Below are positions 1 through 8,180 of a stretch of 64,000 nucleotides of DNA, piece after piece. Location: positions 1 through 64,000 of the forward strand of contig FMTN01000012.1 of NCBI GenBank assembly GCA_900100095.1. The letters run 5' to 3'. The notes beneath the pieces are model-generated. The model had not been told where the DNA came from, did no database searches, and saw only the letters and a list, made by a program, of their open reading frames with translations. This DNA is from Lachnospiraceae bacterium C10 (lineage in GTDB: Bacteria; Bacillota; Clostridia; Lachnospirales; Lachnospiraceae). A program made the translations under genes and the position numbers. Within the stretch, counting starts at the first letter, position 1; every line of letters begins with the position of its first letter.

Positions 1-159
1 GCAGAAGGCCGAGAAAATGGAATCAAGGAAGGCGTTGAGCAAGGAAGAGCGGAGGAAAAAGAGCATGCGATTATGAATATGCTTGACTTAGGTTTGAGCA
101 AAGAAATGATAGCAGAGAAATATCCAATGGAGCTGATCGAAAAAGTTTTGAAGTCGTAG
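1..159 (+). CDS. C-terminal end of Rpn/PD-(D/E)XK transposase-like protein (partial)
   Basis: Frame 1 is open from the first base to a TAG at 157-159, giving 52 residues; the start lies outside the window. The stretch holds Gly-Glu repeats (GRENGIKEG) followed by NMLDLGLSKEMIAEKYP. This is the usual tail of Rpn-family recombination-promoting nuclease/putative transposase proteins, which are about 300 aa and end in a helix-turn-helix-like segment. The nuclease domain is not visible. The next ORF begins in the same frame straight after the stop and carries a second copy of the same tail. Confidence 0.6.
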   Translation, partial: AEGRENGIKEGVEQGRAEEKEHAIMNMLDLGLSKEMIAEKYPMELIEKVLKS

Positions 160-489
160 TTGGATGGTGAAGAGTCCGTAGATACTGCAGTAGGACGATG
201 CATCGAAGAGGGGTATCGGGTGGATTATCTTCGCCAACATATCGGGGAGGCGAGAGGAATGCTGCTATCCGGATTTAATCAAGAGATATACGAAAAGGGA
301 CTTCGCGAAGAAGGCTGGGAAGCTGGTATTGAGGAAGGGCGGAAAGCCGGTATCGCAGAGGGCATTATAGAAGGTGACCTACGTGCAATTCGTAACATGT
401 TAGACCTCGGTCTTAGTGAAGAGCAAATATCCCAAAAGTATTCTAAAGAGCTCGTGGAACAAGTCTTGCAGGAGACGACAGAAATCTGA
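160..489 (+). pseudogene. Rpn/PD-(D/E)XK transposase C-terminal remnant
   Basis: 109 codons in the same frame as the preceding fragment, separated from it by a single TAG; the only start is a TTG touching that stop, without a ribosome site. Residues 9-50 (GRCIEEGYRVDYL, then GFNQEIYEKG) match the region just after the nuclease domain of Rpn-family proteins. They are followed by Gly-Glu repeats and RNMLDLGLSEEQISQKYSKE, which repeats the end of the previous fragment. The N-terminal nuclease half (about 190 residues) is missing. I infer that two neighbouring paralogues were fused by deletion and that this copy is not functional. Confidence 0.55.
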
Positions 490-497
490 AGAAAGGG

Positions 498-537
498 GCT
501 GTGAAAAAATGATTATCTCATTTTTTCACAGCTCCTT
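498..537 (+). terminator. Perfect inverted repeat, probable terminator
   Basis: A 15-bp perfect stem (498-512 with 518-532) around a 5-nt loop, with A-rich 5' and T-rich 3' arms, followed by CCTTTTG. It sits just after the Rpn remnant stop. The symmetry would allow termination in both directions. Confidence 0.6.
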
Positions 538-795
538 TTGGTGAATGCAGTAGAAACAATAAATAAAAGGCACAGCTATAGAGGAAAGTATCTTTCAAAA
601 CAGGTTCCTAAAGAGGATCTAATAAAAATACTGGAAGCAGGAATGGCTGCTCCATCGGGATGTAACAAGCAAACAACCAGTTTTATAGCAGTTGATGACT
701 CGGATATTTTAAAGAAGATTAAGGAAGTGATTAATCCTCCGGTATGCGAAACAGCACCGGCGATCATTGTCCTGGGGTTTTTCTTTTATCTATAG
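538..795 (+). pseudogene. Nitroreductase family protein, N-terminal half only
   Basis: 85 codons beginning at TTG/GTG within the T-rich arm after the terminator. ETINKRHSYRGKY, then EAGMAAPSGCNKQ, is the N-terminal FMN-binding half of a nitroreductase (usual length 165-200 aa), and CETAPAIIVLG corresponds to the middle strand. The frame then ends in FFFYL and a stop; the C-terminal half, including the second FMN-contact region, is absent. There is no good ribosome site. It is probably a decayed gene. A complete, distinct nitroreductase lies at 3459-3983. Confidence 0.6.
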
Positions 796-854
796 TTATA
801 TTCAGCAGTGATGAAGGTTATACGATTAACCCATTGTGAATATGGGACATTTCT

Positions 855-878
855 CTTATCATTTAATCAAATGATAAG
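855..878 (+). promoter_or_regulatory. Inverted repeat overlapping the MATE gene Shine-Dalgarno
   Basis: A perfect 10-bp inverted repeat, CTTATCATTT at 855-864 and AAATGATAAG at 869-878, with a 4-nt AATC loop. The right arm runs into the AAGGGGG ribosome site (876-882) of the ATG at 888. As RNA the hairpin would partly cover the ribosome site; as DNA it could be an operator for the downstream LacI-type regulator. Confidence 0.45.
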
Positions 879-887
879 GGGGTTTTT

Positions 888-2210
888 ATGAAAGAAACTT
901 TTGAAAAACAGGTAATAAGTATAGCGATACCGGTCGCACTTCAGTCAATGCTTCAGTCGTCTTTTTCCATGGTAGATCAGATCATGGTGGGACAGCTTGG
1001 GGATAAGAGTATAGCTGCAGTAGAGATAGCAGGGAAGCTTGGATTTATCTATTCATTTGTTGTCGGTGCAATAGGTACGATAGCGGGTATCATGATATCC
1101 CAGTATATTGGGAAGAATGACAAAGAGACAGAAGAAAGAAGTATCTGTGTAAATTTTCTTGTAATGCTACTGACAGGAATAGCGTTCTTTTTTCTGTCAG
1201 AGGTGTTTCCATCACATTTTATCAAGATGTTTACGGATGATGTGAGCGTCATTAATGAAGGAAGCACATATCTGGGAATAATAGGGTGGACATTCATTCC
1301 GCTTGGGATAAGCAATATTTGTGGTGTTGCCATAAGATGCAGAGGAAAATCCTCATGGCCATTATATGTAGGTTTTATTTCTGCGATAATTAATACAGGT
1401 CTCAACTATTGTCTGATATTCGGAAACTTTGGTATGCCAATGCTTGGAGTCAGGGGCGCGGCCTTAGCCAGCGTTATTTCTCAGGTAGTAGGGGCTGTCC
1501 TGATCACTGTGATGTTTTTTGCCCTGTATGGCAGGATTGGCGTCTCGGTTTCTTTAGGAAAAGAAAGATTCCGACAGTATCTGGCTATGCTTATACCAGT
1601 TGTATTAAATGAATTTCTGTGGTCTGTTGGTCAGAGTATCAATACCTTCGTATATGGTCATATGAGCACAGACGAACTTGCCGGAATGTCACTTACGGGT
1701 TCGATTCAGGGACTTACGATTGGAGCACTTAGCGGAATCGCCCAGGCGGCTGGAATACTTGTAGGAAAGCGTCTTGGTGAAAGGGAGTATGATAAAGCAT
1801 ATCAGGAATCAAAAAAGCTATGTGTATATGGTTTCGTTGGCAGCATCATACTGTCAGTAACAATCATAGTATTAAAAGCTCCTTATGTGCATTTGTTTAA
1901 CGTGGCGGAGGATGTAAGAACGATCAGCTTGAATCTTCTAACCGCTTTTGCAGTACTTATGCCGGTAAAGGTCCAGAATATGATACTTGGAGGAGGTATC
2001 ATACGCAGCGGCGGCAGAACAAAGTACATCATGATGATAGATATGCTTGGAACTTGGCTAATCGGAGTGCCGCTTGCTCTGTTGACAGGTCTTGCACTCA
2101 AAATGTCTATTGTATGGGTGTATTTTATTCTGTCACAGGAAGAACTGGTAAGGTTCATAATTTCGATATTTATGTTCAGAAGCAGAAAATGGATGAATAC
2201 CATTGAATGA
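888..2210 (+). CDS. MATE family multidrug/Na+-type efflux transporter
   Basis: 440 aa, the usual MATE length, with about twelve hydrophobic segments. The N-terminal QVISIAIPVALQSMLQS and the following FSMVDQIMVGQLG are the family's first-helix signature. The fold is two pseudo-symmetric six-helix halves (the second starts near residue 235 with RQYLAMLIPVVLNEF). It would export cationic compounds or toxic metabolites across the cytoplasmic membrane using an ion gradient. ATG at 888 is preceded by AAGGGGG. Its stop overlaps the first possible ATG of the LacI regulator, so the two are probably co-transcribed. The substrate cannot be read from the sequence. Confidence 0.9.
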   Translation: MKETFEKQVISIAIPVALQSMLQSSFSMVDQIMVGQLGDKSIAAVEIAGKLGFIYSFVVGAIGTIAGIMISQYIGKNDKETEERSICVNFLVMLLTGIAFFFLSEVFPSHFIKMFTDDVSVINEGSTYLGIIGWTFIPLGISNICGVAIRCRGKSSWPLYVGFISAIINTGLNYCLIFGNFGMPMLGVRGAALASVISQVVGAVLITVMFFALYGRIGVSVSLGKERFRQYLAMLIPVVLNEFLWSVGQSINTFVYGHMSTDELAGMSLTGSIQGLTIGALSGIAQAAGILVGKRLGEREYDKAYQESKKLCVYGFVGSIILSVTIIVLKAPYVHLFNVAEDVRTISLNLLTAFAVLMPVKVQNMILGGGIIRSGGRTKYIMMIDMLGTWLIGVPLALLTGLALKMSIVWVYFILSQEELVRFIISIFMFRSRKWMNTIE

Positions 2211-2218
2211 GGAAGAAT

Positions 2219-3220
2219 ATGTGGGATGAAAATAAAGTAAGGATAGTGGATGTGGCGGATGCATTGGGATTAAGTACTGCAACGGTGTCCAATGTAATAC
2301 ATGGTAAAACCAAAAAAATCTCCGATGGTACTGTGCGCCGGGTTCAGGAGAAACTCCGCGAAATGGGTTATATTCCGAACATGGCTGCAACGCTTCTTGC
2401 GCAGAATAATTCGCATATCATCGGGGTTGTTGTAAATGATCATATAAAGTATGAAGGGCATGTTTTTGAGGACCCTTTTGTCAGTGCTGCCATCAATTCA
2501 CTGTCGGATGAGATTGAAAAGGCGGGATATTTTCTGATGCTAAAGAAAGCGAACGATATCATGGATACAGTGTCTTTTTCATCCATGTGGAATATGGATG
2601 GCATGATCCTTCTGGGATTCTGTGCAGATGACTATCAGGTTCTCAGGGACCGGATTCGTATCCCTTTTGTTGTGTATGACGGATTTTTTGAGAATGACAG
2701 AAATATATGTAACCTGATGTTGGATGATTATGATGGCGGACGACAGGTCGGAGCATATCTCAGAAATCAAAATTGCCTGAACGTGCTCTTTGTAGCTGAC
2801 AACAGGCTGAGCCCTGATTTTGACAGATATACAGGACTGTGTGATGGGCTTGAAGGGAGAGCGGATTTTTGGGAAATACCCATGCGTAAGGAAGAGCGAA
2901 AGAAATATTATGCTAACAGAAAAAAAGAATTCGCAGAATATGGCGCTGTATTTGCGGCATCTGATTATTATGCGATCGAGCTTCTTTATTTTCTGATGGA
3001 CAATGGATACAGAGTGCCTGATGATATCTGGGTGATAGGATTTGATGACATTGCAGATTGTAAAAATGTAAGACCAACACTGGCGTCTGTGCGACAGGAT
3101 GTTTTATATAGGGCGAGAAAGGCTGTTAAATATCTTACTTATATGAAAAAAGACAGCGATTATTCGGCAACAGAGAAGATACCGGTGGAGTTTATACCAA
3201 GAGGCAGTTGCATACAGTAG
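2219..3220 (+). CDS. LacI family transcriptional regulator
   Basis: 333 aa from ATG 2219, which has AGGAAG six bases upstream; an alternative ATG at 2207 overlaps the MATE stop (ATGA). Residues 7-60 form the LacI helix-turn-helix and hinge (VRIVDVADALGLSTATVSNVIHG, then a YIPNMAATLL segment). The remainder is a periplasmic-binding-protein-like effector domain, ending with GFDDIADCKNVRPTLASVRQD, a standard LacI C-terminal feature. It probably controls the upstream exporter and itself. The palindrome at 855-878 is a possible site, although it lacks the central CG typical of LacI operators. Confidence 0.88.
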   Translation: MWDENKVRIVDVADALGLSTATVSNVIHGKTKKISDGTVRRVQEKLREMGYIPNMAATLLAQNNSHIIGVVVNDHIKYEGHVFEDPFVSAAINSLSDEIEKAGYFLMLKKANDIMDTVSFSSMWNMDGMILLGFCADDYQVLRDRIRIPFVVYDGFFENDRNICNLMLDDYDGGRQVGAYLRNQNCLNVLFVADNRLSPDFDRYTGLCDGLEGRADFWEIPMRKEERKKYYANRKKEFAEYGAVFAASDYYAIELLYFLMDNGYRVPDDIWVIGFDDIADCKNVRPTLASVRQDVLYRARKAVKYLTYMKKDSDYSATEKIPVEFIPRGSCIQ

Positions 3221-3458
3221 CCCTGAGCTTTCAACTCATTTTTTACCGTCAGAATAAGCAGAGCTGCAATCACAAAGGTTGAATTCGATGCGAAAGGTTT
3301 TGCAGAGCAACTGCAGGAAGAATAACGAAGACTGCTGGATTATTGATGAAACACAGTGTATCATTGAATCGTGAATTAATGACGCTTGCCGGATAAATTC
3401 AATCAGAATCTTGTAATATTGATATTTGGATGATAACAGCTGTGAAGGGAGAAAACGC

Positions 3459-3983
3459 ATGAATGAGACATTAACTGTATTAAAGGAAAGAAGAAGCTGC
3501 CGGAAGTTCAAGCCGGATATGATAAAGGAAGAAGAACTGGCGGCGGTTCTTGAGGCGGGAACCTATGCGGCCACAGGGAAAGGACGGCAGAGCCCGATTA
3601 TTATTGCAGTTACAGATAAAGAGCTGCGGGATAGGATCTCGGAAGAGAACCGGAAGATCGGCGGATGGGATGAAGGTTTTGATCCGTTCTATGGTGCGCC
3701 GGTCATACTGATCGTTTTGGCGCAGAAAGATGTGCCGACTCATGTATATGACGGATCTCTTGTTATGGGAAATCTTATGAATGCAGCCCAGAGTCTGGGG
3801 CTGGGAAATATCTGGATCCATCGGGCAAAGGAAGAGTTTGCATCTGATTTCGGCAGGGAAATTCTTCAGAAACTCGGGATTGAAGGGGAGTACGAAGGAA
3901 TCGGTCATTGCGCCTTGGGATATGCGGCGGAGCCGGCAAAGGCAGCAGCGCCACGGAAAGAACATTATGTATATCGTATTTGA
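3459..3983 (+). CDS. Nitroreductase family oxidoreductase
   Basis: 174 aa from ATG 3459, with GAAGGGAG upstream. RRSCRKFKPDMI near the N-terminus, EAGTYAATGKGRQSP and a C-terminal GIGHCALGYAAEPA are the conserved FMN and dimer-contact regions of the nitroreductase fold. Enzymes of this kind reduce quinones, nitro-compounds or flavins with NAD(P)H as soluble homodimers. It runs into an MFS gene about 50 bp downstream, perhaps one operon. The 238 bp before it show no other gene or clear promoter. Confidence 0.85.
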   Translation: MNETLTVLKERRSCRKFKPDMIKEEELAAVLEAGTYAATGKGRQSPIIIAVTDKELRDRISEENRKIGGWDEGFDPFYGAPVILIVLAQKDVPTHVYDGSLVMGNLMNAAQSLGLGNIWIHRAKEEFASDFGREILQKLGIEGEYEGIGHCALGYAAEPAKAAAPRKEHYVYRI

Positions 3984-4034
3984 AAAAACATTTGACTGAG
4001 ACTGACGTGTTGAGACATAAGATTGAAAAAGAAA

Positions 4035-5141
4035 ATGAAATTACTGGCACAATATAAGGGACTGAAAAAAGAAAACTATATTCTTTTCTTTGGAAAGATC
4101 GTAACGAATCTTGGCTCTATGGTCTGGCCCATGCTCACAATGATTCTTCATAAGAAGCTGGGACTTAGCGCCACAGATACCGCTACATTTATTATCGTAT
4201 CCGGTGTAATATTTCTGCCGGCCAACCTGTGGGGCGGACATATTGCAGATCATTTCAATAAGAAGAAAGTCATCATCGGCTGCGATATGATATCGATACT
4301 TTTGTTTATTATCAGTGGATTCCTGCCTCTGTCGCTTTTTTCCATGTGTGTACTGCTGGTGGGAGCGTTCTTTCAGACACTGGAAGCACCGGCTTACCAG
4401 GCACTGGTGGCGAAGATTACACCTCCGGATAAAAGAGAAAAGGCCTTCTCTCTGCTGTATCTCGGGGGCAATATAGGTCTTATTGCTTCCCCTGTCCTGG
4501 CGGGGCTTCTTTTTCGTCGGTATCTATGGCTTTGCTTTGTAATCAGCGGACTCTCCATTTCTGTGTCCACTATTCTCATTGCCCGGTTCATTCGTGAAAC
4601 AGACGGGGAAAAAGAAAATCTTTTGCACAAGGATGCGGCTGTATCAGGGGGAAGTATTCTAAAGATTTTTCTTCGCAGCAGAGCGCTCCTGCTGTTTGTT
4701 CTTGCACATACATTTTATCACGGAGCATATGCGCAGTTCGGATATCTTATGCCTCTTGATATTTCCAGGGCATTTCCTGAAAACGGGGCATTTTTGTATG
4801 GAACCATCAACAGTGTGAACTGTCTGGTTGTAGTGTTGTGTACACCGTTGTTAACCATGTTTTTTGAAAAAGTGTCCATGACGAAGAAATTTGCAGCCGG
4901 CATACTGTTGCAGGCCATCAGTTTTCTTGCGTTTTTGTTATCCTTTGGCTTTATACCGGGGTATTACCTTTCCATTGTGTTGTTTACCCTGGGAGAAATC
5001 ATGACATCCATCATGATCGGAGCCTACCTGTCGTCGCGGGTGCCGGAACAGTACAGAGGAAGAATCTTTGGCTTGAACAGTTTTGCCGCCTCGTTTATGT
5101 CCGGTGTTGTCGAGTGTACAGCATCGGCAGATCCCGGATAA
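4035..5141 (+). pseudogene. MFS transporter truncated at its 3' end
   Basis: The start is ATG 4035, or an in-frame TTG at 4023; the ribosome site is poor for both. About 360 residues with roughly eleven membrane helices, a helix 2-3 loop of MFS type (GGHIADHFNKKKV) and QYRGRIFGLNSF near the end, typical of the helix 10-11 loop. After FMSG the frame passes into VVECTASADPG and stops. The last helix is lost, and the sequence from about 5105 onward belongs to the opposite-strand YdcF-like gene. MFS exporters of this type have 400-420 residues, so this copy is shortened by a rearrangement and may not work. Confidence 0.7.
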
Positions 5142-5883
5142 TTCCAAAACATTCCCGCACCATATTGTTTGGAAGGTACAGTGGAACGGTGTGGGCGGCA
5201 ATTCCAAAGACCTTGTCCTTTGTAAGGTTCTTGGCCAGATGGACGCCGCGAAACACATGATAGTTATTGGTGACAATACCAATCCGAAGTTTTTGCGTGC
5301 TTCCTTTGGAGCGATCCATGAGAGCAAGGGAATTGGAAATATTTTCCCTGGTATTCAGGGCTTTGGTCTCGGCAAGGATACGCTCCGCGGGGATTCCCTT
5401 GGACATCAGATATTCTTTGCCGCCATCCCCCTCACTGACAGGTTCGTTGGAGCCTTTTCCGCCGGAGACAATACAGATGGTATCCGGATGCCCTGCAAGA
5501 TAGGTATAAGCTGCATCCAGGCGGTATTTGAAGATGAGGCTTGGCTTCTGATGTCTCATTTGAGCTCCAAGTACGACGATATAGTCTAGCTTTTTGTCCC
5601 CTTTATCACCGAAGTGGCTGATCATGGCAGCGAAGCAGCAGAGGAAGACGAGGGCAAGCAAAACAATCAGGCAGTAGCTGACTTTCCGTAGCACAACTGG
5701 CAATTTCAGCCACCGGCCATTACCTGCAAGAAAAGCGGCAAGTCCAAAAAAGACAGCCCCCGCAATCCAGATGACAAAGGAGAGCGTACCGCTCCCCACC
5801 CTGTATATGATTACTGCGTACACCACGCAGAGGGCTGTGAGTATGAGAAATAGAAGTTCCAAAACATTCATTTTTGTATTCAT
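5095..5883 (-). CDS. YdcF/ElyC family (DUF218) membrane protein
   Basis: 262 aa on the minus strand. There are three or four hydrophobic segments in residues 1-90, then a DUF218 domain (YIVVLGAQM, then IVSGGKG, then GIPAERILAE, then NTRENISNS, then IVTNNYHVFR). This is the SanA/YdcF/ElyC fold, linked to envelope polysaccharide or lipid-carrier metabolism. The extreme C-terminus (LYTRQHRT) is read through DNA that also encodes the convergent MFS gene, so the natural end may be altered. No ribosome site is seen before either ATG near 5883; the start is uncertain. Confidence 0.75.
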   Translation of the reverse strand: MNTKMNVLELLFLILTALCVVYAVIIYRVGSGTLSFVIWIAGAVFFGLAAFLAGNGRWLKLPVVLRKVSYCLIVLLALVFLCCFAAMISHFGDKGDKKLDYIVVLGAQMRHQKPSLIFKYRLDAAYTYLAGHPDTICIVSGGKGSNEPVSEGDGGKEYLMSKGIPAERILAETKALNTRENISNSLALMDRSKGSTQKLRIGIVTNNYHVFRGVHLAKNLTKDKVFGIAAHTVPLYLPNNMVRECFGIIRDLPMLYTRQHRT

Positions 5884-5927
5884 ATATATATCATAGCTTT
5901 TTTATGATCATTTATAAAGTGAAATCC

Positions 5928-5957
5928 TTGCATATAAAATTGCCCTTATGCTATAAT
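5928..5957 (+). promoter_or_regulatory. Sigma-A type promoter
   Basis: TTGCAT (5928-5933), 18-bp spacer, TATAAT (5952-5957). It reads into the 39-codon ORF at 5991 and then the MFS gene at 6190, and diverges from the YdcF-like gene. Confidence 0.6.
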
Positions 5958-5990
5958 AGTCTTGACTTTTTGAATGAAAGGAGCACATGT

Positions 5991-6110
5991 ATGACCTGGA
6001 AAACAGTAAACATTCACATGATGAAAGGTGATGTTTTTGCGGTTTACGGGGATAGTGCGCTCTTTTTTAGGCAGGATCAATACTTGAAAGACTTGAATTG
6101 CAAGGGTTGA
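5991..6110 (+). CDS. Small ORF, 39 aa, unknown
   Basis: ATG 5991 has AAAGGAG seven bases upstream and a good promoter 34 bp before it, so translation is plausible. The protein (begins MTWKTVNIHMMKG) has no signal, membrane helix or motif I recognise. It ends 79 bp before the MFS gene, with which it may share a transcript. It could be a leader peptide, a small protein or the start of a decayed gene. Confidence 0.35.
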   Translation: MTWKTVNIHMMKGDVFAVYGDSALFFRQDQYLKDLNCKG

Positions 6111-6189
6111 ATCCGTAGACCGTAATTTAAAATAGACACACTATCTTCTTATTCTATGTACGATTGGTTCAGGATAAGGAGATTTTTTT

Positions 6190-7287
6190 ATGGAAAAAAT
6201 GAATAAGACAACTGCAAAAAAGCAGATCAGGAAATTACTTTTCATTGATGCGGTATCAGGATGTGCCATTGGAGGAGCTGCCTGGGTGGCATTACTGGCG
6301 GCGAGAGGATTTAGTACGGTAGAGATTGGATTGCTCGAGAGCATCTTTCATGTAACCAGCATGATATTCGAGGTTCCCTCCGGAGTCGTGGCGGATATGT
6401 TCGGACGAAGGAAGACGATGGTGGCAAGCCAGGTGATGATGATTCTGTCATCGTTATGTATGATTGTCTCCTGGAATTTTTATACGGTGGCGATTGCGAT
6501 TTCCATCAGTGCATTAAGCTATAATCTGGCATCGGGAACGAGAGAGGCCCTTGCCTACGACTCTTTAAAGGAAGCAGGAATGGAAAAGGAATACGACGCG
6601 TTTGCATCTAATGATCTGATGATTTACCAGATGTTTTCGTCGGCAGGAACCCTGCTTGCAGGAGTTGCCTTGTGGCTGGGATACCGAAGGGCGAATCTTG
6701 TGGATGCAGTGGTCGGTGTCGTTACATTGGTGATTGCGCTCTCCTTGAAAGAAGTTCATACGAAGCTTCAGGAGAATATGCATCCCTTCGGAAGATTAAA
6801 GCAGGTTGTAGGCGAAAGCATTGCTTTCCTGGCAGGGAACCGGAGAGCAAGACAACTGATTCTCTTTAATTCGCTGGTGGGGGCAGTGGATGTGCTGGTA
6901 CTGTTCTTTTTACAGGCGAAGCTGCCGGCAGTAGGACTGAATCCGTTATGGCTTGGACCGGCGCTTTTTGCAATGGGAATCGGAGCAGCGGCCGGAGCGA
7001 AAGCGACGGAGTATGTCCCGGTCAGGAGTTATCGTAAGATTGCACTTGTGGCAGCTTTGGGAACAGCACTTTCCTTTACGGCGGTGTTGACAGGAAAGGT
7101 ATATCTGATGATTCCGGGAGGATTTCTCGGAGCCTTCTGCGATAATTTCCTTCAGGTAAAAACCGATGTGCGGCTCAATCATATGATTCCTTCCGAACAG
7201 AGGGCAACCCTTATGTCGGTCAATTCTTTTACTTTTTCGATTGTAATGATCGTTTTATCACCGGTCTTTGGATATCTTTTTTCGTAA
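6190..7287 (+). CDS. MFS transporter
   Basis: 365 aa from ATG 6190, preceded by AAGGAG. It has ten to twelve hydrophobic segments, and the MFS signature between helices 2 and 3 is clear (GVVADMFGRRKTM). Residues 110-130 (SGTREALAYDSL) resemble the helix 4-5 region of a clostridial drug-exporter subfamily. It is somewhat short but has no frame break and ends in a hydrophobic helix (FSIVMIVLSPVFGYLF). The substrate is unknown. The iron-sulfur flavoprotein follows after 92 bp on the same strand. Confidence 0.82.
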   Translation: MEKMNKTTAKKQIRKLLFIDAVSGCAIGGAAWVALLAARGFSTVEIGLLESIFHVTSMIFEVPSGVVADMFGRRKTMVASQVMMILSSLCMIVSWNFYTVAIAISISALSYNLASGTREALAYDSLKEAGMEKEYDAFASNDLMIYQMFSSAGTLLAGVALWLGYRRANLVDAVVGVVTLVIALSLKEVHTKLQENMHPFGRLKQVVGESIAFLAGNRRARQLILFNSLVGAVDVLVLFFLQAKLPAVGLNPLWLGPALFAMGIGAAAGAKATEYVPVRSYRKIALVAALGTALSFTAVLTGKVYLMIPGGFLGAFCDNFLQVKTDVRLNHMIPSEQRATLMSVNSFTFSIVMIVLSPVFGYLFS

Positions 7288-7379
7288 AAAGGGAAAAAGT
7301 GTAAAAATATGCTATGATGAAGCAAGGCGGACAGCATTCGCCGGTACAGAAAGTAGGAAAAGAAAGAGGAGTATATCAT

Positions 7380-8072
7380 ATGAAAATCGTAATTTGCCAC
7401 GGGCAGAATCATAAGGGGTCAACCTACCATATAGCAAGAGCGTTGGCGGATAAGATTGGCGGAGAGATAACGGAATTTTTTCTGCCAAGGGATTTCGGAG
7501 AATATTGCGTGGGCTGTGGAAACTGCTTTATGAAAGGAGAGGAGAAATGTCCGCATTATGATAAGATCCGGCGGATCACAGAGGCGATCGACGAAAGCGA
7601 TGTCATCATTTTAGACAGTCCGGTGTATGTATATCATGCAACCGGTGCCATGAAAGTATTGCTGGATCATTATGGATATCGCTGGATGGTGCACCGGCCA
7701 AGTGAGAACATGTTCCATAAGCAGGGCGTGGTGATCAGTACGGCGGCCGGAGCGGGGATGAAGTCCACGAATCAGGATATGGCAGACAGCCTGTTTTTCT
7801 GGGGCGTTCCCAAGATATACCGATACGGAAAAGCCGTTGCTGCATTGCGCTGGGAAGATGTAAGTGACAAGACCAAGGAAGAGATTGACCGGAAGACCTC
7901 GGCAATTGCATCCTCTATTCAAAAAAATCACGGCTTTGTCAAGCCGGGGCTTAAGACAAGACTCTATTTTGCGATTATGCGGCAGATACAGAAAAAGGGC
8001 ATGATGTCGCCACAGGACAGAGCCTACTGGAGCAGAAAAGGCTGGCTTGAGAAAGAAAGACCGTGGAAATAA
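7380..8072 (+). CDS. Iron-sulfur flavoprotein (NADPH-dependent FMN reductase family)
   Basis: 230 aa from ATG 7380, with AGAGGAG upstream; the frame is open from 7314 but earlier starts lack a ribosome site. The N-terminal KIVICHGQNHKGSTYHIARAL is a flavodoxin-like FMN phosphate loop. Cys43, Cys46, Cys49 and Cys57 form C-X2-C-X2-C-X7-C, which fits the compact [4Fe-4S] motif (C-X2-C-X2-C-X4-7-C) known from archaeal and clostridial iron-sulfur flavoproteins. Such enzymes shuttle electrons from ferredoxin or NAD(P)H to small acceptors, including O2 or H2O2 in some members. The C-terminus is basic. The physiological partner is not evident from the neighbours. Confidence 0.82.
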   Translation: MKIVICHGQNHKGSTYHIARALADKIGGEITEFFLPRDFGEYCVGCGNCFMKGEEKCPHYDKIRRITEAIDESDVIILDSPVYVYHATGAMKVLLDHYGYRWMVHRPSENMFHKQGVVISTAAGAGMKSTNQDMADSLFFWGVPKIYRYGKAVAALRWEDVSDKTKEEIDRKTSAIASSIQKNHGFVKPGLKTRLYFAIMRQIQKKGMMSPQDRAYWSRKGWLEKERPWK

Positions 8073-8180
8073 GAGGAAAAGTTTACTTGTTTATACTTTA
8101 CGATCAGATAAAATCAGCCGATAATCCAAATAGGATGATAATGGCATGGAGGCCACAGTCGGTACAAGGAGGTTTGTTGT

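Noticed and set aside
5083-5589. 168-aa plus-strand ORF
   Set aside because: It is antisense to the well-conserved YdcF-like domain, and no ribosome site is present.
8098-8124. Sigma-28 (flagellar) promoter before the DUF6033 gene
   Set aside because: GCCGATAA at 8117 fits the -10, but the required TAAA is not at the right distance (TTAC is found).
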